Origin: Chlamydia ibidis 10-1398/6
Lineage (GTDB): Bacteria > Chlamydiota > Chlamydiia > Chlamydiales > Chlamydiaceae
NCBI RefSeq assembly: GCF_000454725.1
Contig: NZ_APJW01000003.1
Span: forward strand, 186,001 to 250,000
Reading direction: 5' to 3'
DNA: 64,000 bases
This document shows, piece after piece, positions 30,277 to 38,778 of this stretch. The notes under the pieces are model-generated. The model was not told where the DNA came from. It worked only from the letters and a program-made list of their open reading frames with translations, and ran no database searches. A program made the translations under genes and the position numbers. How positions within the stretch are numbered: the first letter of the stretch is position 1; each line of letters starts with the position of its first letter.

Positions 30277-31623
30277 TTAAAAACAACCTAGCAAGGACTC
30301 TAAAGCTAAAGATCGTGATCCTTTCAACAATACAATATCCCCTTGCTGCGCGACACCTTTTAAGGCTTCTTCTATGGCTTGTGCGGAAGGATAAAAGGAC
30401 ACCTTACAAAGACTCGTGGACAACATATGTTGGACTGGCAGCCAATTTTCGCCAATGAAAAAGACTGTGTGCGCCTTAGATAAAGCTTTCATAGCTACAA
30501 CTGTATGACCTTCACGCGAATACGCGCCCAATTCCGCCATATGGCCCAAAATTAAAATCACCTTCCCTCCTACTTCAGGACTCGGCAAAGCATCTAAAGC
30601 AGCAAGCATAGCTTCTGGACAAGCATTATAAGCATCGTTAATTATCCTAACACCATTACGCATACTTTCTTCAAACCTCATAGGCGGCAATTGTAAATTA
30701 GAACATGCATGCACTAGGCGATCTAACGGGGTGCTAAGGACCCAAGCAAGAGAAAAAGCTATCAGAAAATTACTGTATGCAGGTCGATAAGGGAATTGTA
30801 TAGGGAGTTCTATAACGCCCTCAGGAGTGCTTATAAACACATTATTGGAAGTAATAGCATGATAATAGAAATCAGCGGTCTCATCACAAAATGAAAAACA
30901 AAATCTCTCTGAGCACGGAGACTTCTCTACGAAATAAGGATACCACGGGGAATCTTTAGGCAAGATTTGGACTTGACTATTACACAAAATCTTAGATTTT
31001 TCTTCAGCTATCCCTTGTAAGCCACTATTTGGGAAATAGGCAGCATGTTGATCGGTGATATGAGTAATTACAGAAATATCAGGCTCTACTACGGTCAGTA
31101 AGTCCTCCATATTACCAGGTTCTGAAACTCCCATTTCCAAGATGACAAAGTCCTCATCACCATCTGCCATAAGAAGACTTAACGGGACAGTTAACTGAGA
31201 GTTATAACTTTTAGGACTAGCATGTACTTTGTAAGATGTGGATAAAAGAGTCTTTAGAAATTCTTTTGTTGTAGTTTTCCCTACAGACCCTGTAATACCT
31301 ATTAAGCTACCCTGCATTAAGTGGCTTTGACTTTGGCCTGCCTCTCTTAAAACTGCTTTAGGACTTGGGACATACACTAATTCTAAACCAAAATCGCTTC
31401 CTTTGTAATCTGAGGAAACAATAGCAGCAACAGCTCCTGATTTAGCAGCTTGCTCCAAGTAATAATGGCCGTCCGTATGTCCTCCCTCAAGGGCGAAAAA
31501 CAAATCCCCCGGAACAACGTGCCTACTGTCTATAGCAAACCCTGAAATTTTTTTTCCGGACCTGCGGCATTTGACATCGGATAGCATTAGTGCTACCCAC
31601 TCCTCTAGCAAAATAGGGCGCAT
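30277..31623 (-). CDS. murF: UDP-MurNAc-tripeptide:D-Ala-D-Ala ligase
   Basis: Adds the D-Ala-D-Ala dipeptide made by the Ddl half of the fused enzyme downstream. At 448 residues it is full length, with GSLIGITGSVGKTTTKEFLKTLL near 105-125, VILEMGVSEPGNMEDL, and INDAYNACPEAMLAALDAL. It is the first gene of the minus-strand mur/fts cluster; the promoter presumably lies in the 279 bases before tRNA-Cys, although I cannot pick it out. Confidence 0.96.
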   Translation of the reverse strand: MRPILLEEWVALMLSDVKCRRSGKKISGFAIDSRHVVPGDLFFALEGGHTDGHYYLEQAAKSGAVAAIVSSDYKGSDFGLELVYVPSPKAVLREAGQSQSHLMQGSLIGITGSVGKTTTKEFLKTLLSTSYKVHASPKSYNSQLTVPLSLLMADGDEDFVILEMGVSEPGNMEDLLTVVEPDISVITHITDQHAAYFPNSGLQGIAEEKSKILCNSQVQILPKDSPWYPYFVEKSPCSERFCFSFCDETADFYYHAITSNNVFISTPEGVIELPIQFPYRPAYSNFLIAFSLAWVLSTPLDRLVHACSNLQLPPMRFEESMRNGVRIINDAYNACPEAMLAALDALPSPEVGGKVILILGHMAELGAYSREGHTVVAMKALSKAHTVFFIGENWLPVQHMLSTSLCKVSFYPSAQAIEEALKGVAQQGDIVLLKGSRSLALESLLGCF

Positions 31624-31902
31624 AATTTGCCTATGATCTCCTGCAACAAACCTAAGCCCACCAACGACAAACTCCCTGATCGTATCAAATTATGACCAGA
31701 TTACAAAGATGCGCTACCTTGGGGATTCTACTAATAAATAATTTGTTGTGGAAACAATTTTATCATGACGATAAAGAATCGCATGACACGTCCTATCGAG
31801 AATGTAAGAATCGATTTATAAACGGGTTTCTTAACTCGCATTGGTAATTAGAATGATTTCCTGTTTCTCAGAAAATCCTATTTTGCTTAGACTAGTTCCT
31901 TT

Positions 31903-31973
31903 GGTGGCATAGCCAAGCGGTAAGGCCGAGGCCTGCAAAGCCTTTATCCCCGGTTCGATTCCGGGTGCCACCT
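31903..31973 (+). tRNA. tRNA-Cys (GCA)
   Basis: A 71-base cloverleaf. The acceptor stem is GGTGGCA/TGCCACC with a T discriminator. The D arm contains AGCCAAGCGGTAAGGC, the anticodon loop has GCA at 31935-31937, and the T arm is CCCCGGTTCGATTCCGGG. No CCA is encoded. Confidence 0.97.
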
Positions 31974-32054
31974 GTCTTTTTCTTTAGGTTATTGTGAACT
32001 AAATCATGACTTGGTAGTGTGTCGATATGTGTCTGCATTACTTAGGGGTTCGCT

Positions 32055-33596
32055 GTGCTAGATAAGGAAACAGGAAATGCTAAGGCAAGAATTTTCCTTG
32101 GCATAGAAAAAGTGTTTCATTCTATCAAAAGTTTTTACGGCCCCAGTCCCTCCTTTTCACCGTCTTCTTCCTATGCAGATCACCAGACCTATACTATTGT
32201 TTCTTCACTATCTTTGCCCGACCCGTATGAAAATATAGGGTTGGATTTTATTAAATCTCTAACCAGCAAAGTATATAATAAATACTTAGATGGCACGACA
32301 ACGGCGTTATTCTTTCTTTACTATTTTCTCAAAGAAGGACTTGCTGTTGTTGATGAGGGAACTTCATGTTATAAACTCACTTTATCACTGCGAGAAGCAG
32401 AAAAAATTTTCTTAAGGAACCTATTGAAATATACTTTACCAGTCAAAGATGTTTCTAAAATCAAAGGGCTTATACTTTCTGCAATATCTAATAACAGGAT
32501 TTCTGACCATATTTGTTCTGCGCTATTCTATGCGGGTATCGAAGGACTTATCTGGCTATCGGAATCCGAAGAATCAGAGATAATGGTATATCCAGGGTTG
32601 AAAATTGAAATCGGAGCCGCTTCGTTATACAGAGGAACACAAACAGAAAAATTCACGCGTATTCGGAAACCAAAAATATTTGTTACCGATAAGAGAATCA
32701 CCACGGTATTACAATTTTTACCTCTCCTAAAACAAATCTCAGAACGCGATGAACATTTAGTAATATTTTGTTATGATATAGACAAAGACGCCCTAGCTAC
32801 CCTCACCATTAATTGCCTTGAAGGTCTGTTAAGAGTAACTGTTATTAAGTTAATCGATAATCCCGATTTAGATGAGTTTCTTTTTGAAGACATTGCAATA
32901 TCCACCGGAACTAGCATTTACTCTCAAGGATTTTCACCATCTTCTGTTTCTATACACTATTCTTCGTTGGGGAATTGTGAGTATATAGAGATATCCTCAG
33001 AAGAAATAGTTATTATTGATGGGCACCATCTTCCAGAAGTTCTAGAACTAAAAATCCGACAATTAGAACAGTCTGAAGATATAGCAAATACAAAATCTCT
33101 GAACAAAAAAAGAAAAACTCGGTTACAAGGTTTAATAGCGATAATCCCTATAAAAAAAGAAGAGAGAAAGGCATACACACTAGCTCTACGAACCTTGTAT
33201 TCCAGCTTACGTCATGGCTATATCCCTGGAGGAGGAGCAGGCCTATTCTATGCTGCTTTAGATATCCAAGAAGATCTGGCTATAACTAGAGAAGAAAAAG
33301 CGGCGTTACAAATTATAAAAACGGCGTGCCAAGCCCCTATTAGCCAACTTGCCTATAACTTAGGCTTAGAGGGAACTATGGTGACTGATAAACTACGAAA
33401 TATTGCTACACCTAGTTTAGGCTTGAATATTGTTTCTAGACAAATTGAAGATTTAATTGCTTCTCATATACTGGATCCTTTAGAGAAAATGCAGGACATT
33501 TTTTCTTTTTCTTTAGATACGGCAATCCAAATCTTATCTTCCAATGTTGTTATTTATAAAGAAAACAAAATTGAGGACGAGTTTCAAGGTTCTTAG
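32055..33596 (+). CDS. groEL3: divergent chaperonin GroEL3
   Basis: One of the extra, divergent GroEL homologues of Chlamydia, 513 residues. DGTTTA (79-84) and GGGAG (392-396) are kept. The N-terminal GPKGRNV phosphate loop is not recognisable, and the C-terminal Gly-Met tail is missing. Counting back ungapped from the GGG motif, the position of the catalytic Asp (D398 of E. coli GroEL) is Leu, so ATP hydrolysis is probably lost. The GTG start has TAGGGG upstream with good spacing. It follows tRNA-Cys and is not paired with a groES. Its function is unknown; a specialised or regulatory role is inference. Confidence 0.9.
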   Translation: MLDKETGNAKARIFLGIEKVFHSIKSFYGPSPSFSPSSSYADHQTYTIVSSLSLPDPYENIGLDFIKSLTSKVYNKYLDGTTTALFFLYYFLKEGLAVVDEGTSCYKLTLSLREAEKIFLRNLLKYTLPVKDVSKIKGLILSAISNNRISDHICSALFYAGIEGLIWLSESEESEIMVYPGLKIEIGAASLYRGTQTEKFTRIRKPKIFVTDKRITTVLQFLPLLKQISERDEHLVIFCYDIDKDALATLTINCLEGLLRVTVIKLIDNPDLDEFLFEDIAISTGTSIYSQGFSPSSVSIHYSSLGNCEYIEISSEEIVIIDGHHLPEVLELKIRQLEQSEDIANTKSLNKKRKTRLQGLIAIIPIKKEERKAYTLALRTLYSSLRHGYIPGGGAGLFYAALDIQEDLAITREEKAALQIIKTACQAPISQLAYNLGLEGTMVTDKLRNIATPSLGLNIVSRQIEDLIASHILDPLEKMQDIFSFSLDTAIQILSSNVVIYKENKIEDEFQGS

Positions 33597-33736
33597 TCCA
33601 AGCAAAACAAATATGCTCACGAACATGAAGTAGATGATACCACCAGAGCACATACTTTCTCATATACCTTGAAAATCGCTGTTACTTATTAGAGTTTATT
33701 ATTTATGATACAGGGTGTCTGGCATTAGGTATTCGT

Positions 33737-34615
33737 ATGCTTAATAAACTTAAGGAAGCACATCGTGTTATTCATATTTCCGATGTTCACTTTCATGTTT
33801 TTCCAAAAAATCCCCTAACATGTTTTAACAAACGATTTAAAGGATTACTAAGGAAGATATGTGGTGGAGTGCCCTTCCAGGCAAGATCTATAGGAGACCG
33901 TTTCCCAAAACTAGCACAAAATCTACAGGCTGACAGTATCTGTGTCACTGGCGATTTTTCTCTCACCGCTTTACCTAAAGAATTTGTTTTAGCTAAACGT
34001 TTTGTCTACAATCTTTCTCAGCACGCAAATACATATGTATTGCCTGGGAATCACGATGTCTACACACCAAGATCACTAAAAACAAAAGCTTTCTACCATT
34101 ATTTCCCTAATAAACAACTTGCAACTGAAGGCATTTCTTTTAACAAGCTTGCTCCCCACTGGTGGCTTGTTCTTTTGGATTGTTCGCATCTAAATGGTTG
34201 GCTTTCTGCGAACGGAATTATTAGATCAGCACAAGTATCATCCTTGGAAAACTTTATTCTAAGTCTTCCTCATCACGAGAACGTTATTATCGCCAATCAT
34301 TATCCATTGTTACCAACACAAAACCCATCTCATGATCTAATTAATCATGATTTGTTGCAGAAAACTCTAAAGAAATACAGTAATGTGCGGTTGTATTTAC
34401 ACGGCCATGATCATCAAGCTGCTATTTATACGTGTAAAGATCACGCACCTAACCTCATCTTAAACAGCGGGTCTATCTCTTTACCTTCGAATGCACGCTT
34501 CCATGTGATCGATCTCTATACACAGGAGTGCAGAGTATACACAGTAGCACTTAAAAACTTGCTAATGACGGAGGAGCCTCTAGAAATCTCTATTGAGGGA
34601 ATAGTCGAATTGTAG
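33737..34615 (+). CDS. calcineurin-like metallophosphoesterase
   Basis: A 292-residue two-metal phosphoesterase. All five family motifs are visible: HISDVHFH (D16, H18), VTGDFS, LPGNHDVY, IIANHYPL and LHGHDHQ. There is no signal peptide or membrane segment, so it is probably cytosolic. The substrate cannot be predicted; UDP-diacylglucosamine hydrolases and cyclic-nucleotide phosphodiesterases share this fold. It is at the CT754 position, convergent with the small coiled-coil gene. Confidence 0.88.
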   Translation: MLNKLKEAHRVIHISDVHFHVFPKNPLTCFNKRFKGLLRKICGGVPFQARSIGDRFPKLAQNLQADSICVTGDFSLTALPKEFVLAKRFVYNLSQHANTYVLPGNHDVYTPRSLKTKAFYHYFPNKQLATEGISFNKLAPHWWLVLLDCSHLNGWLSANGIIRSAQVSSLENFILSLPHHENVIIANHYPLLPTQNPSHDLINHDLLQKTLKKYSNVRLYLHGHDHQAAIYTCKDHAPNLILNSGSISLPSNARFHVIDLYTQECRVYTVALKNLLMTEEPLEISIEGIVEL

Positions 34616-34646
34616 TTCAAAAATAGAAATAGTACAGGGAGAGACG

Positions 34647-34871
34647 CTATACGCCCCTCTCTATTATTCTTTTCGCAACTTCCAGAAAAACCTCTGGTGT
34701 ATCAAGAGAGTTTACATCAACCTGAGAACATGACGTTACTTCTGGCATAGCCAAAAGCTCCTCCAGCCAAAGATCGCGCTTTCTCTGTTCGCTTTGCGCT
34801 AACGCTTTATCTCGTAATTTCTTAAGCAACTCAGCTTCCTGAGAGAGTTGTTCTACTAACTTATCTTGCAT
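34647..34871 (-). CDS. small helical protein of unknown function (CT753-like)
   Basis: I do not recognise the family. From the ATG at 34871 the product is 74 residues, highly charged and probably helical (MQDKLVEQLSQEAELLKKLR...), with an acidic C-terminal half. A frame up to 34919 begins with TTG and reads unnaturally. It begins about 60 bases after the efp stop on the same strand and is probably co-transcribed with efp. No Shine-Dalgarno stands out. Confidence 0.7.
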   Translation of the reverse strand: MQDKLVEQLSQEAELLKKLRDKALAQSEQRKRDLWLEELLAMPEVTSCSQVDVNSLDTPEVFLEVAKRIIERGV

Positions 34872-34933
34872 ACCACGCAACTTAAGAGAAAAGTATATTT
34901 TTACACAATAAAACTTCAAAAAACTTTAGCCAG

Positions 34934-35506
34934 CTACTTACTAACTCGGGACTCATAGCTCCCAGTACGAGTATCAACTTTAACCAACTCCCCTTCATCT
35001 ATGAAAATAGGGACCATAATTTTTGCACCTGTATTTGTTACCGCAGGCTTCAAAACCCTACCTGATGCCGTATCACCACGTACACCTGGAGCTGTTTCAG
35101 CAATCTTTAGTTCCATGAAAATAGGAGGCTCTACAGCAATGACCTCTCCGTTGTACAAAACTAAAGTATATATAGTATCTTCGAGCAACCAGTGACGAAT
35201 ATTTTCTATTTTTTCCCAAAAGATTAGTTCTTGTTCGAAAGTCTCGTCATCCATAAATGTCGCACCTTCTTGATCCGTATAAAGAAGGCGCATTTGCTGC
35301 TCACGCACATCAGCAGTCTCTACAGACTCTCCAGACTTAAAGGTTTTTTCAATAACACGTCCTGTAAGAAAATTTTTAACCTTTATTCGGTTAAATGCCT
35401 GACCTTTCCCTGGTTTGACGAAATCATTTTGTAAAATCAAATAAGGTTGACCATCTATCTCTATTCTTAATCCTACACGAAATTCACTAGTACTTACACG
35501 AACCAT
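34934..35506 (-). CDS. efp: elongation factor P
   Basis: Relieves ribosome stalling on proline runs. The 190-residue product has the three beta-barrel domains of EF-P, with the modification-site loop KPGKGQAF near 32-39 and the C-terminal GDTASGRVLKPAVTNTGAKIMVPIFI signature. The tip lysine (KPGKG) is the residue modified in other bacteria; no modifying enzyme gene is in this window. Chlamydiae carry two EF-P genes, and this position matches the second (CT752). Confidence 0.95.
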   Translation of the reverse strand: MVRVSTSEFRVGLRIEIDGQPYLILQNDFVKPGKGQAFNRIKVKNFLTGRVIEKTFKSGESVETADVREQQMRLLYTDQEGATFMDDETFEQELIFWEKIENIRHWLLEDTIYTLVLYNGEVIAVEPPIFMELKIAETAPGVRGDTASGRVLKPAVTNTGAKIMVPIFIDEGELVKVDTRTGSYESRVSK

Positions 35507-35683
35507 AGCGCAACTTATCCTTAATTTTCTCTAGTTTATGTTATCCAAGTACTATTAGCTTTGTCCAGAAGAATGTCCCTATAGAAACTTATGCCAACCT
35601 AGAAATTTTTTATTTGAAATTCCTTTCTCTTCCTATTAAAAGCAAGTAGCACAACACAGAAGATATCAAAAGGAGAGAGTGAA

Positions 35684-36562
35684 GTGATTTCAAAGGAAAC
35701 ACGAAATATAGATGAAAAGCAGATTGCTCAAGATATGTTAGAACGCTATTCGGGGTCTCGTGTCGAAGAATTCTGTTCCTACTTATTATTAACCAACTTT
35801 GCTTACTACGTTGAAACGTTTGCCAAGCTTTATCAAGTCTCTATATCTCAAGGGTCTATGTTTTTAGCTGCACACGCACCACAAATTAATACATCCATTG
35901 TAGATTTTAAATTAGGCTCTCCTGGAGCAGCCCTCATCGTAGATTTATGCTCCTTTGTTCCCTGCATAAAAGCAGGAATTATGTTAGGAATGTGTGGTGG
36001 GCTACGTTCTCACTATGAAGTTGGCGACTACTTTGTCCCAGTCGCGAGTATTAGAGGAGAAGGCACATCAAATGCCTATTTTCCTCCTGAGGTCCCTGCT
36101 TTAGGGAATTTTGTAGTACAAAAAACTATTTCTGATGTCTTAGAAAATGCAAAAAAAAATTACCATATAGGTATTTCACATACCACTAATATACGATTTT
36201 GGGAATTCAATACCGAGTTTCGCAAACGTTTATACACCAACAAGGCACAGAGTGCAGAAATGGAATGTGCGACACTATTTGCAGCAGGATACAGAAGAAA
36301 TCTACCAATGGGCGCATTACTTGTGATCTCTGATCTTCCCTTGAGAAAAGAGGGAATAAAAACAAAAGAAAGCGGCTCTTTCGTACTCAAAACTTATACT
36401 AAAGACCATATTGAAACAGGAGTTGAAGTCATCTCTAAGCTAGATACCGTTTTGAAAAAACGTGTGTCACAAATACAAGAAAAAGGCCTCCCTCATATGG
36501 AAATTGGAGAGGCGGATGATACAATGGCCAAAGATTCAGAACCTTCTGACACGGATTATTAA
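35684..36562 (+). CDS. amn: AMP nucleosidase-like phosphorylase-family protein
   Basis: A 292-residue protein with the nucleoside phosphorylase fold. MCGGLRSHYEVGDYFVPVASIRGEG resembles the base-binding loop, and AEMECATLFAAGYRRNL the ribose/purine site, as in AMP nucleosidases, which split AMP into adenine and ribose 5-phosphate. E. coli Amn is about 480 residues, so the regulatory N-terminal domain is mostly absent here. The GTG start has a strong AAAGGAG eight bases upstream. The stop overlaps that of the convergent transketolase gene by four bases. Substrate assignment follows the family and CT751 annotation. Confidence 0.85.
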   Translation: MISKETRNIDEKQIAQDMLERYSGSRVEEFCSYLLLTNFAYYVETFAKLYQVSISQGSMFLAAHAPQINTSIVDFKLGSPGAALIVDLCSFVPCIKAGIMLGMCGGLRSHYEVGDYFVPVASIRGEGTSNAYFPPEVPALGNFVVQKTISDVLENAKKNYHIGISHTTNIRFWEFNTEFRKRLYTNKAQSAEMECATLFAAGYRRNLPMGALLVISDLPLRKEGIKTKESGSFVLKTYTKDHIETGVEVISKLDTVLKKRVSQIQEKGLPHMEIGEADDTMAKDSEPSDTDY

Positions 36563-38553
36563 GATAAAATCCTTTGCAAAACATGGTCTGGGGTAAACCC
36601 GCAGATTTCGGAAACATCGCTAGCAGCCCCAGAATATCCAAATCTATCCATGGCAATAGCAAGACCCTGAGTACCAATATATTTATACCAACCCAATGCT
36701 GAACCTGCTTCGATAGAGACTCGCCGCCCAAGATCCCCTCCTACAATGCTTTCCTTATACTCAGAGTCTTGCAACTCAAATAATTCCCAAGATGGGAAAG
36801 ACACTACGCGGACACTTTTATCTAAGTAAACTAATTCTTTAGCCACCTGTAAAGCAAGATGCACCTCTGATCCAGTTGCAAATAAAGTATAATCTATCTT
36901 CTCTCGAGCTTCTTTTAAAATTATATATGCCCCGCGACCAACACCATCTACATAAGCACGGCTAGTTTGTGCTAGTGTAGGAAGACTTTGACGAGATAAA
37001 ATCAACGCCGTAGGCCCAGAATAAGACAAGGCAGCTTGCCAAGCCCCCTTAACTTCATTTGCATCAGCAGGCCGGATTACATGCAGTCCTGGAATTGCTC
37101 TTAGAGACATGATCTGCTCTATAGGTTGGTGAGTCGGTCCATCTTCACCAACAAAAATAGAATCGTGGGTAAACTGGTAGATTACACGCAGATGGGACAT
37201 CGCAGCTAACCGAATAGAATTTCTGAGATAATCAGAAAACACCAGAAAGGTTCCGCCAAACGGACGAAAGATCTGAGAATAGGCTAAGCCATTCATAATC
37301 GTGCCCATACCGAATTCCCTGATTCCATATTTGATATTTTTACCTAGAAAGTTATCACAACCTATCACACTACCATCAGCTATCCATGTTCCATCGGAAC
37401 TAGATAAATCAGCCGATCCTCCTATGAGAGAAGGCAAGTTGTGAGATAAAATTTGGATTACCTTATTAGAAGCAGCACGGCCTGCAATCATTTCAGGCAT
37501 TTCAATACTACCCAATATTCTTTCTAAATCCTGAGAAGATGGAGAAGCTTTTAAAGCAAGGTATTCTTGATACAATTCTGGGAATTGCTTTGTCCAAACA
37601 CGAAAGTCATCTTGCCACGCTTCTTGCAGTTTACGATCTTCTTGTAATTTATGAGAAAAAAACGCCTTAACAGCAGAAGAAACAAAAAACTTCTCCTCAG
37701 GTAAATGCCAAAAACGTTTGGTCTGTTCTACCCCACTCTCGCCTAGGGGAGATCCATGTGCTTTATGAGTACCCTCCTTAGGAGATCCTCGACCTATAAC
37801 AGTGTGAGCTATAACTAAAGCAGGACGCTTTTGCTCGTGTTTTAATTTAGAAAATACCTCATGCATCATCAAGAAGTCGTACCCATCAGTCTCATAGACT
37901 TCCCATCCATAAGATTGAAATCGCTTGGCTACATCATCTACTGAAACTTCGCCTAAAAAACCGTCTAAAACAATGTTATTGTAGTCATATATAACGACTA
38001 GATTGTCGAGGCCTAAAGAACCTGCAAAACTGCAGACCTCATGACTAACCCCCTCCATCATACAGCCATCGCCAGCTAAGCAGTAGACTTTGCTACTAAA
38101 AATCTCATGCTCGGGACGATTAAACCTTGCTTGTAATATCTTGGAAGACAATGCCATACCCACAGCATTACCTAAACCTTGCCCGAGAGGCCCTGTAGTT
38201 GCCTCAACTCCTTCTGTTTCGCCAAATTCTGGATGACCAGGTGTTCGAGAGTGTAACTGACGAAACTGTTGAAGATCTTCTAAAGAAACATCGTAACCAG
38301 ACAAGTGCAAGCAAGCGTATAGAAGAGCTGAACCATGACCTGCCGATAAAACAAAACGGTCTCTATTGACCCACTCAGGATCTCTTGGATTATGACGAAG
38401 CACATAACCATACAGATAAGCAGCTAACTCCGCACACCCCAGAGGAAGGCCTGGATGTCCAGAAGCCGCTTCCTGAATCATTTCGATGCTCAATTGTTTT
38501 ATCGTTCCAGAGATTTTTTCTAAGGTATCAATATCGAGAGCTTTATGTCCCAT
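36559..38553 (-). CDS. tkt: transketolase
   Basis: A thiamine diphosphate enzyme of the pentose phosphate pathway, moving two-carbon units between sugars. At 664 residues it is full length. The N-terminal domain has SAGHGSALLYA and the ThDP motif GDGCMMEGVSHEVCSFAG ... YDYNN. The middle domain has FGMGTIMNGLAY, THDSIFVGEDGPTHQPIEQ and LHVIRPADANEVKGAW. The C-terminal domain ends in SGAASDVSEICGFTP. It is divergent from alaS and convergent with amn. Confidence 0.96.
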   Translation of the reverse strand: MGHKALDIDTLEKISGTIKQLSIEMIQEAASGHPGLPLGCAELAAYLYGYVLRHNPRDPEWVNRDRFVLSAGHGSALLYACLHLSGYDVSLEDLQQFRQLHSRTPGHPEFGETEGVEATTGPLGQGLGNAVGMALSSKILQARFNRPEHEIFSSKVYCLAGDGCMMEGVSHEVCSFAGSLGLDNLVVIYDYNNIVLDGFLGEVSVDDVAKRFQSYGWEVYETDGYDFLMMHEVFSKLKHEQKRPALVIAHTVIGRGSPKEGTHKAHGSPLGESGVEQTKRFWHLPEEKFFVSSAVKAFFSHKLQEDRKLQEAWQDDFRVWTKQFPELYQEYLALKASPSSQDLERILGSIEMPEMIAGRAASNKVIQILSHNLPSLIGGSADLSSSDGTWIADGSVIGCDNFLGKNIKYGIREFGMGTIMNGLAYSQIFRPFGGTFLVFSDYLRNSIRLAAMSHLRVIYQFTHDSIFVGEDGPTHQPIEQIMSLRAIPGLHVIRPADANEVKGAWQAALSYSGPTALILSRQSLPTLAQTSRAYVDGVGRGAYIILKEAREKIDYTLFATGSEVHLALQVAKELVYLDKSVRVVSFPSWELFELQDSEYKESIVGGDLGRRVSIEAGSALGWYKYIGTQGLAIAMDRFGYSGAASDVSEICGFTPDHVLQRILS

Positions 38554-38778
38554 TCTTTAAACCTAAACGACATTTCTTAAGTGAATAAAGCAGAAAGCAT
38601 AGGATATACTTATGCAAAAAGCAAGCAATCTTCAAATAATCTGTGTCATAGAATCTTTGTAAGACTTTTATCTTAAAACGGTATAAATTAGGAGCGCATT
38701 GGAGACTAAAATATAGATCTTCTCTATAATTATCTTCAGTTTCAATGCTTCGTTTGCCAAATCACAGAGTCTTCTCGT

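Noticed and set aside
34639-34661. Possible terminator between the phosphoesterase and the small coiled-coil gene
   Set aside because: The stem has only five pairs plus an internal loop and overlaps a stop codon; too weak to call.
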